From positions 2,604,001-2,668,000 of the forward strand of contig NZ_CP050134.2 of the NCBI RefSeq assembly GCF_011612265.2: a DNA stretch of 64,000 bases, in the 5' to 3' direction. The translations under genes and the position numbers were made by a program. Every line of letters begins with the position of its first letter. The first letter of the stretch is position 1. This stretch comes from Corynebacterium matruchotii. GTDB taxonomy: Bacteria > Actinomycetota > Actinomycetes > Mycobacteriales > Mycobacteriaceae. Below are positions 52,406 through 61,555 of the stretch, piece by piece. Under the pieces are notes generated by a model. The model was not told the DNA's origin. It saw only the letters and a program-made list of their open reading frames with translations, and ran no database searches.

Positions 52406-54181
52406 CTAATGCATCCCGGAAACTCCCGAAACCTCCTCCTTTTCTTGGTCTTCCTGATCCCGGTGCTGCAAATGGTAGAGGGCTCCCTGTTCGGCCAGTA
52501 GGTCGGCGGGGCTGCCTTGTTCCACGATTCGACCCTGGTCCATGACCGCCACCCAGGTGGAGTCGGTGATGTTGTCCAGGTCGTGGGCGATTTCAATGAT
52601 AGTGGCATCCGGGTGGGCTGCGTGCAGCCGGCGGCGCACCTCGGCAGCAAGGGCGGGGTTGAGGTGGGCGGTGAACTCGTCAAGCACCAGCACCCGGCCG
52701 CCCCGCAGGAGCGCTTGAGCCAGGGATAATCGTTGCCGTTGACCCCCAGAAAGCGCGCTGCCACCCTCCCCCACCGGGTCTGCCAACCTAACCTCTTCGT
52801 CCAGGCAGGCCACCCAGAGGGCGGCCAGCAGGTCGGCATCGGTGGCGGTGGGCTGGGCCAACCGGAGGTTGTCGGCCACAGTGGTGTTCATAGCCCGAAT
52901 GTCCTGGGTGACCACCGCCACGGCGGCCCGGAGGGAGTCGAGGTCGTATTCCCGGTGGTCACGGCCGTCGATAAGCACAGCGCCGTCGTCAACATCCCAA
53001 TAGCGTAGTAGGAGTTTCGCCAGGGTAGATTTGCCGGAGCCTGTGGTGCCCACCACGGTCACCCATGCGCCGGCGGGCACGGCCAGGTTCACCCCCGTGA
53101 CGACCGGCCGGGGGCTGCCCACATAGGTATAGGACACGTCGCACCATTCCACGCTCAGGCCGGGTCCGTGTGGCGCCAACTGGGCGGACCCGGAGGTGGG
53201 GGCGAGTCCGGCGTGGGAGAGCATCCACACCCGGCGGGCGGCTGCGAGCGACTGGGAGAGGTGATTACCCAGGTCGGCGACCTCGTTTACCATGTCCCAG
53301 CAGCGGAGCACCGCAAACATGGCGGCCACGGTGACGGGCAGGTTGTCGGTGGCCGGCAGCAGCATGAACAGCACCGCGAGCCGGGCTGCGGCCACCGCCC
53401 CAGTGCGGGCCCCTACCAGGGCGCTGCGGCGCACATAATCGTGTTGCAGGGGTATTTCTAATTCGGATAGTTCGCGGTGGCGGCGTTGTTCGGCATCGTA
53501 CCCGATGACTTCGGCGACCCCACCCACGGAGTCGGTGATGTGTTGGGCGAGGGCGCCGCGGCGGCCGGTGACGCGCACGGCGAACCGGTAGGCGCTGGTG
53601 TCAATGGTGATGAGGGTGACGATCAGCAGGATAATGGCGGCGATGAGCCCCTGCCAGGGGGCGATGACGGCCACGCATGCGACCACGCAGGTGGGGACGA
53701 TGATGGCGGATATGACGGGGGCGGTGGTGTGGGCGAAGAACACCTCGATTTGGCTGATATCGCGGGTGAGCCGGGTGAGCATGTCGCCGCTGCCCACGGC
53801 CCGGTTTCCGGTGGCGGACACGATGGCGGGGGCTTGGGGGTAGATGTCGCGGAAGACCCGCACCCGGATGAGTTCGAGGGCCTTGAACGCAACAAGGTGT
53901 CCGAAATAATGTTCGAGATACCGGAGGAAGGCTTTGGCGAGGGCCGCGACAATCATAAAGCCGATCACGACCGGAATGCTGGGTGGGTTCGCCCCGCCAT
54001 CACTGTCAACAGCCCCCATGGCGACGGCGTGCGCGACCAGCGCGTAGACGGGGACCACATAAAGGAGTATGCCGAGCACTTGGTTGGCGATGCGGCAGAG
54101 CGTGGAAACGCCCAGTGGGGCCAGGACCGGCCGGGTGATGCTAATAAGCCAGGTGACGAGTTGTTTAACGGTGGGTTCCAT
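52406..54181 (-). CDS. ABC exporter half-transporter, second subunit (CydC/IrtB-like)
   Basis: 591 aa from the ATG at 54181, overlapping the partner gene by 17 bases. Six-helix membrane domain (residues ~20-310), then the nucleotide domain: Walker A GTTGSGKST, signature LSGGQRQRLSLAQAL, Walker B VLVLDEFTAHLN. The D-loop reads A-H-L-N rather than S-x-L-D and Pro of DEPT is Phe, so this site may be weak. Substrate unknown; CydDC-like and siderophore/YbtPQ-like exporters share this layout. Confidence 0.8.
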   Translation of the reverse strand: MEPTVKQLVTWLISITRPVLAPLGVSTLCRIANQVLGILLYVVPVYALVAHAVAMGAVDSDGGANPPSIPVVIGFMIVAALAKAFLRYLEHYFGHLVAFKALELIRVRVFRDIYPQAPAIVSATGNRAVGSGDMLTRLTRDISQIEVFFAHTTAPVISAIIVPTCVVACVAVIAPWQGLIAAIILLIVTLITIDTSAYRFAVRVTGRRGALAQHITDSVGGVAEVIGYDAEQRRHRELSELEIPLQHDYVRRSALVGARTGAVAAARLAVLFMLLPATDNLPVTVAAMFAVLRCWDMVNEVADLGNHLSQSLAAARRVWMLSHAGLAPTSGSAQLAPHGPGLSVEWCDVSYTYVGSPRPVVTGVNLAVPAGAWVTVVGTTGSGKSTLAKLLLRYWDVDDGAVLIDGRDHREYDLDSLRAAVAVVTQDIRAMNTTVADNLRLAQPTATDADLLAALWVACLDEEVRLADPVGEGGSALSGGQRQRLSLAQALLRGGRVLVLDEFTAHLNPALAAEVRRRLHAAHPDATIIEIAHDLDNITDSTWVAVMDQGRIVEQGSPADLLAEQGALYHLQHRDQEDQEKEEVSGVSGMH

Positions 54182-55760
54182 GGTGTTCTGCAAGGGTGTT
54201 GTCGGCGGTGAGGGTGCCGTTATTGACGGTGATGATGTGGTCCATGTGCCGCAGGGTGGTGGTGCGGTGGGTGACCATGATGAGGGTGTGGTCGCGGCCC
54301 AGGTCGTCGATGGCGGCAAGAATTTCGCGCTCGGACGCCAGGTCGACGTGGGAGGTGGGCTCGTCAAGCAGGATAATGCGCCGCCCAGAAATAATCGCAC
54401 GTGCGAGCGATATCCGTTGTGCTTGGCCACCGGAGATGCCGAGGCCTTGCTCGCCAAGTTGGGTGTCGAGCCCGCTCGGCATGCGGCGAATCTCGTCGGC
54501 AACGCGGGCGCGTTCGAGCGCGGCCCACATGTCGGCCTCGGTGGCTTCAGGGCGGGCGATGCGCAGGTTGTCGGCGATGGTGCCGGTGAACAGCCAGGTG
54601 GTTTGCGCCACGCTTGCCGACGCCTCCCGCAGCGTGACCTGCCCGCTTCGGGGAATAAGATCGCCACCCATGAGGGCCAGGAGCGTGGATTTACCTTGGC
54701 CGCTCCGCCCGATGATCCCCACCCGCTCGCCGGGGGCGATGGTGAGGCTGATGTGGGAAAGCACATCCCGGTCGTCGTAGCCGAACGACAGGTCGGTGAT
54801 GGACACCGCGGCCTCTTGGTGGGGGTCGATGGAAACGTCCCGGCGACGGGCCTTGCTGCGACCACGGAGGAAGCCGAAAATGCCGCGCTGGGCGCCCAGC
54901 CCGCTCATGCCCACATAAAAGAAGGCGCCCACCTGGTCCATGGGCTCCAGGAGCAGAATGCTCAACCCCATGATGGCGATGGCCTGGCCGGTGGTGAGGG
55001 CAGTGCTGCTCAACACCAGGTAGGCGGTAGTGGTGACCACGGCCAGGTAGAAGGCAGCATCCATGACAAACAAGATGAGCTGGTTGCCCTTGAGGAGCCG
55101 CATGACGGCCTGCCGGTTGCGTTCCCCGGTCGCGGCCAGCTGGTCGGAGATTCGGCCGGCGGCACCCAATAATTGGAGGGTGCTGAGCGATTTCAGGGCG
55201 TCCATGTAGGCGGCGGCCAGGGCCTTTCTGGCGTCCTGGGAGCCGGAGGACACCGTGGAAATGATCTTGCGGAAGCCACAGATGAGGAGCGGCACGATGA
55301 CGAGCATGCCGAGCAGGATGAGAGCGATGCGCCCGGACATGGTGCCGATCACCCCCAGCACCACCAGGGGTGCAGTGAGGGAGGCGACGACTTGGCCAAC
55401 GAATCCCACCCGGAGAGCCATCATCTTTTCGCTGGATTCGGTGGCAAGCGACACCACGGCCCCGGTGCTGTCCACCGGTCCGCTGGTGAAGACCGCATCA
55501 ATGATGCGGTGCCGGATTCGGGATTCTTCGGCAATATGACCCCGGGCCACCACCATGGTGCGGATCATGATGGTGGTAAACGTGAGGATCACTCCCCACA
55601 GAATCAGCTCGCTGCCACCCCCATCAATGACGGCCCCGGCCCCCATGATGGATAATGACATTCCCACGACGGAAAGCCAGGTCAAAGGCACCGAACAGAC
55701 AATGGTGAACCGGGCTTGAGCACTGAGCCGATAGGGAGGTTTGGATTGCCTAACTTGCAT
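54165..55760 (-). CDS. ABC exporter half-transporter, first subunit (CydD/IrtA-like)
   Basis: 531 aa from the ATG at 55760. Membrane domain with six segments (FTIVCSVPLTWLSVVGMSL, LILWGVILTFTTIMIRTMVV and others), then the nucleotide domain: GRSGQGKST, GLGISGGQAQRISLARAI, IILLDEPTSHVDL, MVTHRTTTLRHMD. The standard DEPT and D-loop are present here, unlike its partner, so the dimer has one canonical and one altered site. No ribosome site is obvious; a GTG at 55796 is an alternative start. Confidence 0.8.
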   Translation of the reverse strand: MQVRQSKPPYRLSAQARFTIVCSVPLTWLSVVGMSLSIMGAGAVIDGGGSELILWGVILTFTTIMIRTMVVARGHIAEESRIRHRIIDAVFTSGPVDSTGAVVSLATESSEKMMALRVGFVGQVVASLTAPLVVLGVIGTMSGRIALILLGMLVIVPLLICGFRKIISTVSSGSQDARKALAAAYMDALKSLSTLQLLGAAGRISDQLAATGERNRQAVMRLLKGNQLILFVMDAAFYLAVVTTTAYLVLSSTALTTGQAIAIMGLSILLLEPMDQVGAFFYVGMSGLGAQRGIFGFLRGRSKARRRDVSIDPHQEAAVSITDLSFGYDDRDVLSHISLTIAPGERVGIIGRSGQGKSTLLALMGGDLIPRSGQVTLREASASVAQTTWLFTGTIADNLRIARPEATEADMWAALERARVADEIRRMPSGLDTQLGEQGLGISGGQAQRISLARAIISGRRIILLDEPTSHVDLASEREILAAIDDLGRDHTLIMVTHRTTTLRHMDHIITVNNGTLTADNTLAEHHGTHR

Positions 55761-55842
55761 AGTTTTTAATGATATCTGGCCGGCAATCACCCCCACCCTT
55801 ACCCCAACTTTAGGTTAACCACCCTCATCCTCCAATAGTTTT

Positions 55843-55873
55843 AGGGCCGTCAATCATAATGATTGACGGCCCT
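55843..55873 (-). terminator. terminator of the tRNA-Ile/tRNA-Ala unit
   Basis: Near-perfect 31-base palindrome: AGGGCCGTCAATCAT, one base, then ATGATTGACGGCCCT. It lies six bases past the tRNA-Ala 3' end and could act for both directions. Confidence 0.65.
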
Positions 55874-55878
55874 TATTG

Positions 55879-55951
55879 TGGAGCATAGGAGAATCGAACT
55901 CCTGACCTTCTGCTTGCAAAGCAGATGCTCTACCAATTGAGCTAATGCCCC
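55879..55951 (-). tRNA. tRNA-Ala (anticodon TGC)
   Basis: 73 nt. Acceptor GGGGCAT pairs with ATGCTCC (one G-T); D-arm AGCTCAATTGGTAGAGC; anticodon loop CTTTGCAAG; T-arm with GTTCGATTC. CCA not encoded. Confidence 0.95.
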
Positions 55952-55960
55952 ATGTTCCAG

Positions 55961-56034
55961 TGGGCCTAGCAAGAATCGAACTTGCGACCTCATCGTTATC
56001 AGCGATGCGCTCTAACCGACTGAGCTATAGGCCC
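55961..56034 (-). tRNA. tRNA-Ile (anticodon GAT)
   Basis: 74 nt. Acceptor GGGCCTA / TAGGCCC; D-arm AGCTCAGTCGGTTAGAGC; anticodon loop CTGATAACG; T-arm GTTCGATTC. Nine bases before tRNA-Ala; the pair follows gyrA and DUF3566 as in other corynebacteria. Confidence 0.95.
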
Positions 56035-56132
56035 CGGGGAACGAGATAGAACTTTACCCAGTATGACCGGGACTTGGCAAATCGCCTGCTCGGGGCCTAG
56101 TTTCGCCTGCGTTACAGCGTCGTAAAGCTATT

Positions 56133-56477
56133 CTACTCTGCTTCGTAGCGGAGTGTCACGCGAATGCCGCCAAACAAATCCACCACCGCGTTATACAGCA
56201 CCGCCGTTAGCGGGGCGAGCGCGGAGAAAAAGATAGCAAAAATAGCGCCAATGAGTGCCACCAGGGACATCACCACGCCAAACGATAGGGTTTGGTCGCC
56301 GCCCACGCCACCAATAACCTGATTGACCTGGTCCCACACCCCAAACGCCGCCATGCCTAAATAGAGCACCACAGCACAAATTATCCAGGCCGCCAGGCCG
56401 ATGATAGAGAGCGAAAACGCCGTGCGGAACGCCGACATCGGGGCAATACGTTGCACCGTGTATTCACGAGTAGCCAT
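56133..56477 (-). CDS. DUF3566 transmembrane protein
   Basis: 114 aa, overlapping the gyrA stop by one base (TAATG). Two membrane segments separated by a short VWDQVNQVIGGVGGDQ loop, opening REYTVQRIAPMSAFRTAFSLS, which is the family hallmark. This gene follows gyrA across Mycobacteriales. Role unresolved; a link to division or wall growth has been suggested for relatives. Confidence 0.85.
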   Translation of the reverse strand: MATREYTVQRIAPMSAFRTAFSLSIIGLAAWIICAVVLYLGMAAFGVWDQVNQVIGGVGGDQTLSFGVVMSLVALIGAIFAIFFSALAPLTAVLYNAVVDLFGGIRVTLRYEAE

Positions 56478-58993
56478 TAATCTTCTTCCTCAATGGTTTC
56501 TTGCTTAGGAGCGCGCGACTTGGCAGTAGCCACGGCTTCTGCTTCCTCCTCGCCTTCGCCCTCAACATTACGGTCGATGGCAAGGAGCTCAATGCCGTCT
56601 TCTAGATTAACCAAACGAACTCCCATTGTGGCACGAGAACTTGGTCGGATTTGGTTTACTTCCGTCCGAATAACCCCGCCGGCGGAGGTAATGGCAAAGA
56701 TTTGGTCGTCATCATCGACCGCTAACGCGCCAATCAATTTGCCCCGTTTCGGGTTGTATTTGAATGTCACAACACCGACCCCACCCCGGCCTTGCACGGA
56801 ATATTCGTCCATCGACGTCCGCTTCCCGTAGCCGCCGGCGGTCGCCACCAGAAGATACGAACCGTCCCGAACCACCGTCATGGCGAGCAGATGATCGTCA
56901 CCCCGGAATCGCATCCCCTTTACCCCCGCCGTCGACCGACCCATGGGGCGCAACTGTTCATCGTCGGCGCTAAACCGAATGGATTGACCTTCCTCAGACA
57001 CCAACAATAAATCGTCCTCATTGGAGCACAGCGAAGCACCAATGAGCTTGTCCCCCTCATTCAGGTTAATCGCAATCAACCCGCCGGAACGAGCCGATTC
57101 ATAGTCAGACAACCGGGACTTTTTCACCCGGCCCTGAACCGTCGCCAACACCAGATAGGGGGCGTCCTCATAGCTTTGAATCTGAATGACCTGAGCAATC
57201 CGCTCCTCCGGCTGGAATTCCAGCAGGTTCGCCACGTGCTGCCCACGGGCCGTCCGGGACGCCTCCGGCAACTCGTAGGCCTTCAACCGGTACACCCGAC
57301 CAAAATTGGTGAAGAACAGAATCCAGTCGTGGGTGGAGCACACAAAGAAGTGCCGCACCACATCGTCCTGCTTCAGCTCGGCGCCCCGCACCCCCTTGCC
57401 GCCGCGGCGCTGCGACTTATACGCATCCACCTTGGTGCGCTTCGCATACCCCGTGGACGTGATGGTGACCACCACGTTTTCGCGGGCGATCAGGTCTTCT
57501 TCGGTCACGTCGCCGGTGGCGGCAATGATTTGCGACCGGCGATCATCGCCATATTTGTCTACAATCTCTTTCAGTTCATCGCGGACAATGGTGCGCTGCC
57601 GGCCCGGGGAGGCCAGAATGTCCTTCAGGTCGGCAATGATCGCCTCAATCTCGGCGAGCTCATCAATGATCTTCTGGCGTTCCAGGGCGGCTAGGCGCCG
57701 CAGCTGCATGGCGAGAATCGCATCGGCCTGCACCTCGTCGATAGTGAGCAGGTCGATAAGGCCGCGGCGGGCAACATCCACGGTTTCCGACCGGCGGATC
57801 AGCGCAATGACCTCGTCCAACATGTCGAGGGCCTTCACCAGGCCACGCAGAATGTGGGCCCGCTTCTCCGCCTCGTCCAGGCGATACTGGGTGCGGCGCA
57901 CAATAACTTCGATCTGGTGGGCCACATAGTAGCGGAGCATCTGATCCAGCCGGAGCGTGCGCGGCACCCCATCAACGATCGAAAGCATGTTCGCACCGAA
58001 GTTGGTTTGCAGCTGGGAGTGCTTATACAGGTTGTTGAGCACCACGCGCGGCACGGCATCCCGCTTAAGCGTGACTACGATGCGCATGCCCACCCGGTCG
58101 GAGGATTCGTCCTCGATCTTGGAGATGCCGGCAAGTTTGCCGTCCCGCACCTGCTCGGCGATACTGGAGATCAGATTATCCGGGTTGACCTGGTAGGGAA
58201 GTTCGGTAATCACAATGGTTTGCCGGCTGCCCTCCTCCTCGATGCTGGTCACGCCGCGCATGCGGATGGAACCACGCCCGGTGGTGTAGGCGTCCTTGAT
58301 GCCCTGGGTGCCAACGATGAGGCCGGCGGTGGGGAAATCGGGGCCCTTAATGTGCTCCATGCAGGCTTCCAGGGCGGTGGCGTCGTCCGCATCCGGGTTT
58401 TCCAACAGCCAATAGATGGCATCGGCCAACTCCCGCAGGTTGTGCGGGGGAATGTTGGTGGCCATGCCTACGGCAATACCGTTGGAGCCGTTCATGAGCA
58501 GGTTCGGCACCCGGGACGGCAAGATGTCGGGTTCCATGGTTTTGCCGTCGTAGTTGGGGGAGAAATCCACGGTGTTTTCGCGGATGTCCCGCACCATTTC
58601 CATGGCGAGCGGGGTGAGGCGACACTCGGTGTACCGCATGGCGGCGGGGCCGTCATTACCGCGGGAACCAAAGTTGCCCTGGCCGTCGACCAGCGGGTAG
58701 CGCATATTCCAGTCCTGGGCGAGCCGCACCAGGGTGTCGTAGATAGCGGAATCACCGTGCGGGTGGAATTGGCCCATGGTGTCCGACACGGGCCGGGCGG
58801 ACTTGACATAGCCGCGGTCGGGCCGATAGCCAGAGTCATACATGGCGTAGAGGATACGGCGGTGGACGGGCTTCAGGCCGTCCCGAACCTCCGGCAGCGC
58901 CCGACCCACAATGACCGACATGGCGTAGTCAATGTAGGAGGTTTGCATCTCCTCGTTGAGGTCGATGGGGAGAATACGATCATAATCACTCAC
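56477..58993 (-). CDS. gyrA: DNA gyrase subunit A
   Basis: 838 aa from the GTG at 58993, which fits the usual start shortly before [21 protein letters not shown]. The catalytic Tyr lies in [10 protein letters not shown]. The quinolone-resistance region reads [17 protein letters not shown], with the Ser and Asp of sensitive strains. Six-bladed C-terminal domain from about residue 500, with the GyrA box [10 protein letters not shown]. Tail is acidic. Introduces negative supercoils with GyrB. Divergent from the toxin-antitoxin-like pair. Confidence 0.96.
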   Translation of the reverse strand: MSDYDRILPIDLNEEMQTSYIDYAMSVIVGRALPEVRDGLKPVHRRILYAMYDSGYRPDRGYVKSARPVSDTMGQFHPHGDSAIYDTLVRLAQDWNMRYPLVDGQGNFGSRGNDGPAAMRYTECRLTPLAMEMVRDIRENTVDFSPNYDGKTMEPDILPSRVPNLLMNGSNGIAVGMATNIPPHNLRELADAIYWLLENPDADDATALEACMEHIKGPDFPTAGLIVGTQGIKDAYTTGRGSIRMRGVTSIEEEGSRQTIVITELPYQVNPDNLISSIAEQVRDGKLAGISKIEDESSDRVGMRIVVTLKRDAVPRVVLNNLYKHSQLQTNFGANMLSIVDGVPRTLRLDQMLRYYVAHQIEVIVRRTQYRLDEAEKRAHILRGLVKALDMLDEVIALIRRSETVDVARRGLIDLLTIDEVQADAILAMQLRRLAALERQKIIDELAEIEAIIADLKDILASPGRQRTIVRDELKEIVDKYGDDRRSQIIAATGDVTEEDLIARENVVVTITSTGYAKRTKVDAYKSQRRGGKGVRGAELKQDDVVRHFFVCSTHDWILFFTNFGRVYRLKAYELPEASRTARGQHVANLLEFQPEERIAQVIQIQSYEDAPYLVLATVQGRVKKSRLSDYESARSGGLIAINLNEGDKLIGASLCSNEDDLLLVSEEGQSIRFSADDEQLRPMGRSTAGVKGMRFRGDDHLLAMTVVRDGSYLLVATAGGYGKRTSMDEYSVQGRGGVGVVTFKYNPKRGKLIGALAVDDDDQIFAITSAGGVIRTEVNQIRPSSRATMGVRLVNLEDGIELLAIDRNVEGEGEEEAEAVATAKSRAPKQETIEEED

Positions 58994-59023
58994 AGCATCC
59001 CATGATACCGCGTGCCCAATCAG

Positions 59024-59042
59024 TGGTATCATAGTGATACCA
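59024..59042 (+). promoter_or_regulatory. autoregulatory operator of the antitoxin-like gene
   Basis: TGGTATCA-TAG-TGATACCA, a perfect 8+3+8 palindrome whose last base is the A of the ATG at 59042. An extra half-site TGATACC lies at 59003-59009, between this and the divergent gyrA start. Ribbon-helix-helix antitoxins commonly bind such palindromes. Confidence 0.7.
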
Positions 59043-59254
59043 TGGCCATGACACTTCGACTAGATTCTCACCAAGATCGCGCCCTCTCCCTGCTTGCCGA
59101 CGCCTGGGGTTGCAGCAAGCAAGAGGCCGCCGTGCGCGCCATCGTGGTCTCCGCCCAACGCACGCTTGCCGACGCCCACATCGCCCAACTCGCGGAAACC
59201 ATTATCCCGGAGCAGGCCGTGTTGGCGGCCCGAATTCGGAGAAACCGCGGGTAA
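59042..59254 (+). CDS. ribbon-helix-helix antitoxin-like protein
   Basis: 70 aa. N-terminal strand [32 protein letters not shown] is a typical RHH DNA-binding unit; the C-terminal part ([18 protein letters not shown]) would bind a partner. The start codon lies in the operator palindrome, so the message would be leaderless or very short-leadered. Followed after three bases by a Doc-like gene. Confidence 0.65.
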   Translation: MAMTLRLDSHQDRALSLLADAWGCSKQEAAVRAIVVSAQRTLADAHIAQLAETIIPEQAVLAARIRRNRG

Positions 59255-59257
59255 GCC

Positions 59258-59533
59258 ATGGGTTTTCCGTCGTTAAGCGGGGAGCAATTGCTCATTATCG
59301 CGGACGTGTTTTGCGCGGAATACGACGTGGACGTGGCGGATTTTTCGGCGCTGTATGCGGCGGCGAGTGTGACCCGGGCGCAGTTTTCCGGCATTCGCGT
59401 GCATACCCCCGACACGGTGGGGCCGGCGCTGGCAGCGACGATCATCAAGCTGGCCCCGCTCACGGACCGCAATGCGGAGTTCTCGGAGCAGGTGCTGCTG
59501 GTATACCAGGCCTACCTGGAGCTCTTCGGCTAG
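59258..59533 (+). CDS. Doc/Fic-like toxin, short and with degenerate motif
   Basis: 91 aa. General plan of death-on-curing proteins (SGEQLLIIADVFCAEYDVDV, LAATIIKLAPLTDRNAEFSEQVLLVYQAYLELFG), but the Fic signature H-P-F-x-D-G-N-K-R is here A-P-L-T-D-R-N-A-E: the catalytic His and the Gly/Lys/Arg are gone. It is therefore probably inactive as an AMP-transferase or kinase, or has another activity. Coupled to the antitoxin gene. Confidence 0.55.
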   Translation: MGFPSLSGEQLLIIADVFCAEYDVDVADFSALYAAASVTRAQFSGIRVHTPDTVGPALAATIIKLAPLTDRNAEFSEQVLLVYQAYLELFG

Positions 59534-59768
59534 TGTACTCAGACACTCCATTCGTGGCACTTTTAGCCGCCGCACTAGTGATACCGCCCAAAATAACCCG
59601 GGAAATGTCTAATTATATGCAGGTAGCACCTGTGATCCGGCTGGCAATTCGGTAAGTTTTTCCGGTGTATTGCGCTATCTGGGATAACTCCTGTAACATT
59701 TGTGACAGTTGTGATTACAGTTAATTAGAGTGGCCTTTGGTGACTGCAATCTATCGTTATCGTCCCCT

Positions 59769-59864
59769 ATAATCGCTAGGAGTGTTACTTAAGAACTGTG
59801 GCGGAAGAATTGCAACAAAACGATCGCAATCGTTGGTAACGCTGACATTGCGGTCGTTTTTTCT
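59769..59864 (+). ncRNA. small RNA or leader candidate before the DUF6918 gene
   Basis: TATAAT at 59769-59774 would start transcription near 59781. The RNA would end at a strong terminator (AACGATCGCAAT, 16-base loop, ATTGCGGTCGTT, then a T-run; 59817-59864), giving ~85 nt. No ORF fits inside. It may be a free small RNA or an attenuator for the DUF6918 gene 57 bases on. The -35 is unclear. The rest of 59534-59768 shows nothing I can name. Confidence 0.45.
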
Positions 59865-59920
59865 TTATTCTTGTCACTAGATCTCAGGCCACGTTTTTTA
59901 TCTTTAGAAAGGATATTTGT

Positions 59921-60352
59921 ATGTCTGATCTTTCTGTTCTTCTCGGCGATCAGCGCGAAAAAGTCGCAGCCGAGCTAGCAGAAGTTGCAGAGTCCGCCAT
60001 CGACGATGCCGGCATTGCTGTCAAGACCGGTTTCGGTGCCGCCAAGTTGGCGGACAAGAATATTGCTGCTAGGGGCGTCAACCGGGTTCTCCCGGAGCTG
60101 CTTGAAGCTCTGCAACCTCGTTGGGCAGAATACGAGGCTTCCGATGTGGAAGACTTCGGCACCTACCTCAACACCCACTCTGATGCTGCGATTGCCGACA
60201 TCTTGGCTGTTGCTGATGCAAACGTCAAGAAGGCCGACAAAGCTACCCTGGAGAAGATCTACGACAAGGTGCGCCCCAAGGCTGCTAGCCTGATGAAGCC
60301 GCATGTTCCCATGCTTGGCGACATCCTCGAAAAGCACATGAAGGCCGCCTAA
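59921..60352 (+). CDS. DUF6918 family protein
   Basis: 143 aa, strong ribosome site (GAAAGGA). Almost wholly helical: VLLGDQREKVAAELAEVAESAI, GAAKLADKNIAARGVNRVLPELLEAL, LKPHVPMLGDILEKHM-type end (here MKPHVPMLGDILEKHMKAA). Conserved in corynebacteria; often abundant. Function not established. Ends with its own terminator. Confidence 0.75.
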   Translation: MSDLSVLLGDQREKVAAELAEVAESAIDDAGIAVKTGFGAAKLADKNIAARGVNRVLPELLEALQPRWAEYEASDVEDFGTYLNTHSDAAIADILAVADANVKKADKATLEKIYDKVRPKAASLMKPHVPMLGDILEKHMKAA

Positions 60353-60374
60353 TTAGGCCCCGCCTAACCTAGCT

Positions 60375-60417
60375 AAAGCCGACCCTGGTTTTCTTCGGTG
60401 AACCCGGGTCGGCTTTT
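60375..60417 (+). terminator. terminator of the DUF6918 gene
   Basis: AAAGCCGACCC ... GGGTCGGCTTTT, 11-bp stem and T-run, 22 bases past the stop. Confidence 0.85.
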
Positions 60418-60481
60418 GCATCCCCTCGCTTTACGACGCCCACCTCCCGGCCCGCCAGCCCCAGCCCCACCGCCCCAGCCC

Positions 60482-61456
60482 GCAGCACATCTGATAGCTG
60501 CGAAACCCCGTTCAATCCCCTCTCCCAAGCCACCCACAACCGGTTTCGCGGCTATCAAACCTGCTGCAAACTGCAACACCCCACGCAGCACATTATCTAA
60601 GCGGGGTTTCTCCCGAAAACTTCTCCCCCAGGAGCCCGCAAACCGGGATTGTCAGCTTAGAATCAGTGCAGCACCGACAGTAGCAACTCTGATAGCTGCG
60701 AAACCTCCAAATCCCCCGAATTCCATGTCCTCTAAACAAGGTTTTGCAGCTATCAAACCAGCTACATCAGACATAAGGCACAGCACATTATCTAAGCTGA
60801 CAAACCGATTGCAGGAATCCCACATTCACCCACCCAAGCCAAAACCCCGCTTAGAACATCTACAGCCATTGTCCACTGCAAAAGTACTAAGCGGGGTTTC
60901 TCCCCCAAGGCCCATCTGAAAGAAACAAATCATGGGGTTTGCCAGCTTAGAAAACGTGCTGTTCACTCGGTAAACGAAACCGCTTCTCCCGCACCCCCGC
61001 TTAGAACATATACGGCAACGATGACCGCACATCTGATAGCTGCGAAACCCCCAAACCTCCCGGATTCCATGTCTCCTAAACAAGGTTTTGCAGCTATCAA
61101 ACCTGCTAAGCTGATAAACCCACCGCCCCCATTGCTGCTGCACATTATCTAAGCGGGGTTTCTCCCGAAAATCCTCCCCTGCACCACCCATAACCAGGAT
61201 TGTCAGCTTAGCATCCATACAGCCCAGCCGGCAGCACTTCTGATAGCTGCGAAACCCCGTTCAGGCGGTCTCAAAAGTGGGGACTTCGGAGGTTTCGCAG
61301 CTATCAAACCCGATACACCGCCCCGCAGCACATGTTCTAAGCTGACAAACCGATTGCAAGAATCCCGCATTCCCCCACCCAAGCCAGAAACCCCGCTTAG
61401 ATAATGTGCAGCAAGGCAAAGGTGTTGTGCTTCAGAACAGCTAAGCGGGGTTTCTG
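60482..61456. repeat. alternating array of type-A and type-B inverted repeats
   Basis: Type A (GATAGC arms): 60482-60567, 60681-60765, 61026-61108, 61231-61316. Type B (CTAAGC arms): 60585-60672, 60781-60865, 60876-60961, 61138-61222, 61325-61412, plus halves near 60991-61016 and 61425-61456. Every unit is ~83-88 bp, starts CAGCAC and ends near TGC. In type B one inner arm is GGGGTTTC and the other TGACAAACC-like, and copies occur in both directions. The array fills the 60353-61554 gap; GCTTTACGACGC (60428) and GCGTCGTAAAGC (61497) bracket it. No ORF is supported. Confidence 0.8.
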
Positions 61457-61542
61457 GTGCCAGTGGTCCCGGGTGTGGGCATGCACACCCGGGAGGGCGT
61501 CGTAAAGCGGCGGGGGCTTGCGTGTAACGTAACGTCGCACTT

Positions 61543-61555
61543 TATAGTGAAGGCA
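61543..61555 (+). promoter_or_regulatory. -10 box of a leaderless promoter for the ABC operon
   Basis: TATAGT at 61543-61548, six bases before the ATG at 61555, with no ribosome site between. GTAACGTAACGT (61524-61535) just upstream is a tandem repeat that might bind a regulator. Confidence 0.45.

Noticed and set aside
55800..55835. DtxR box before the ABC exporter (TTAGGTTAACC near 55811)
   Set aside because: Only the left half fits; about 12 of 19 consensus positions match, too few to call an iron operator.
59695..59720. GlxR/CRP-type site TGTGACAGTTGTGATTACA
   Set aside because: The second half is a direct, not inverted, TGTGA; the palindrome TGTGA-N6-TCACA is not formed.
60482..61456. 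CRISPR array
   Set aside because: Units are ~85 bp inverted repeats with related middles and two types; there are no short identical direct repeats with unique 30-40 bp spacers and no cas genes.
60482..61456. Integron cassette array (attC sites)
   Set aside because: No ORFs between the repeats, no integrase, and the arms lack the attC core pattern.
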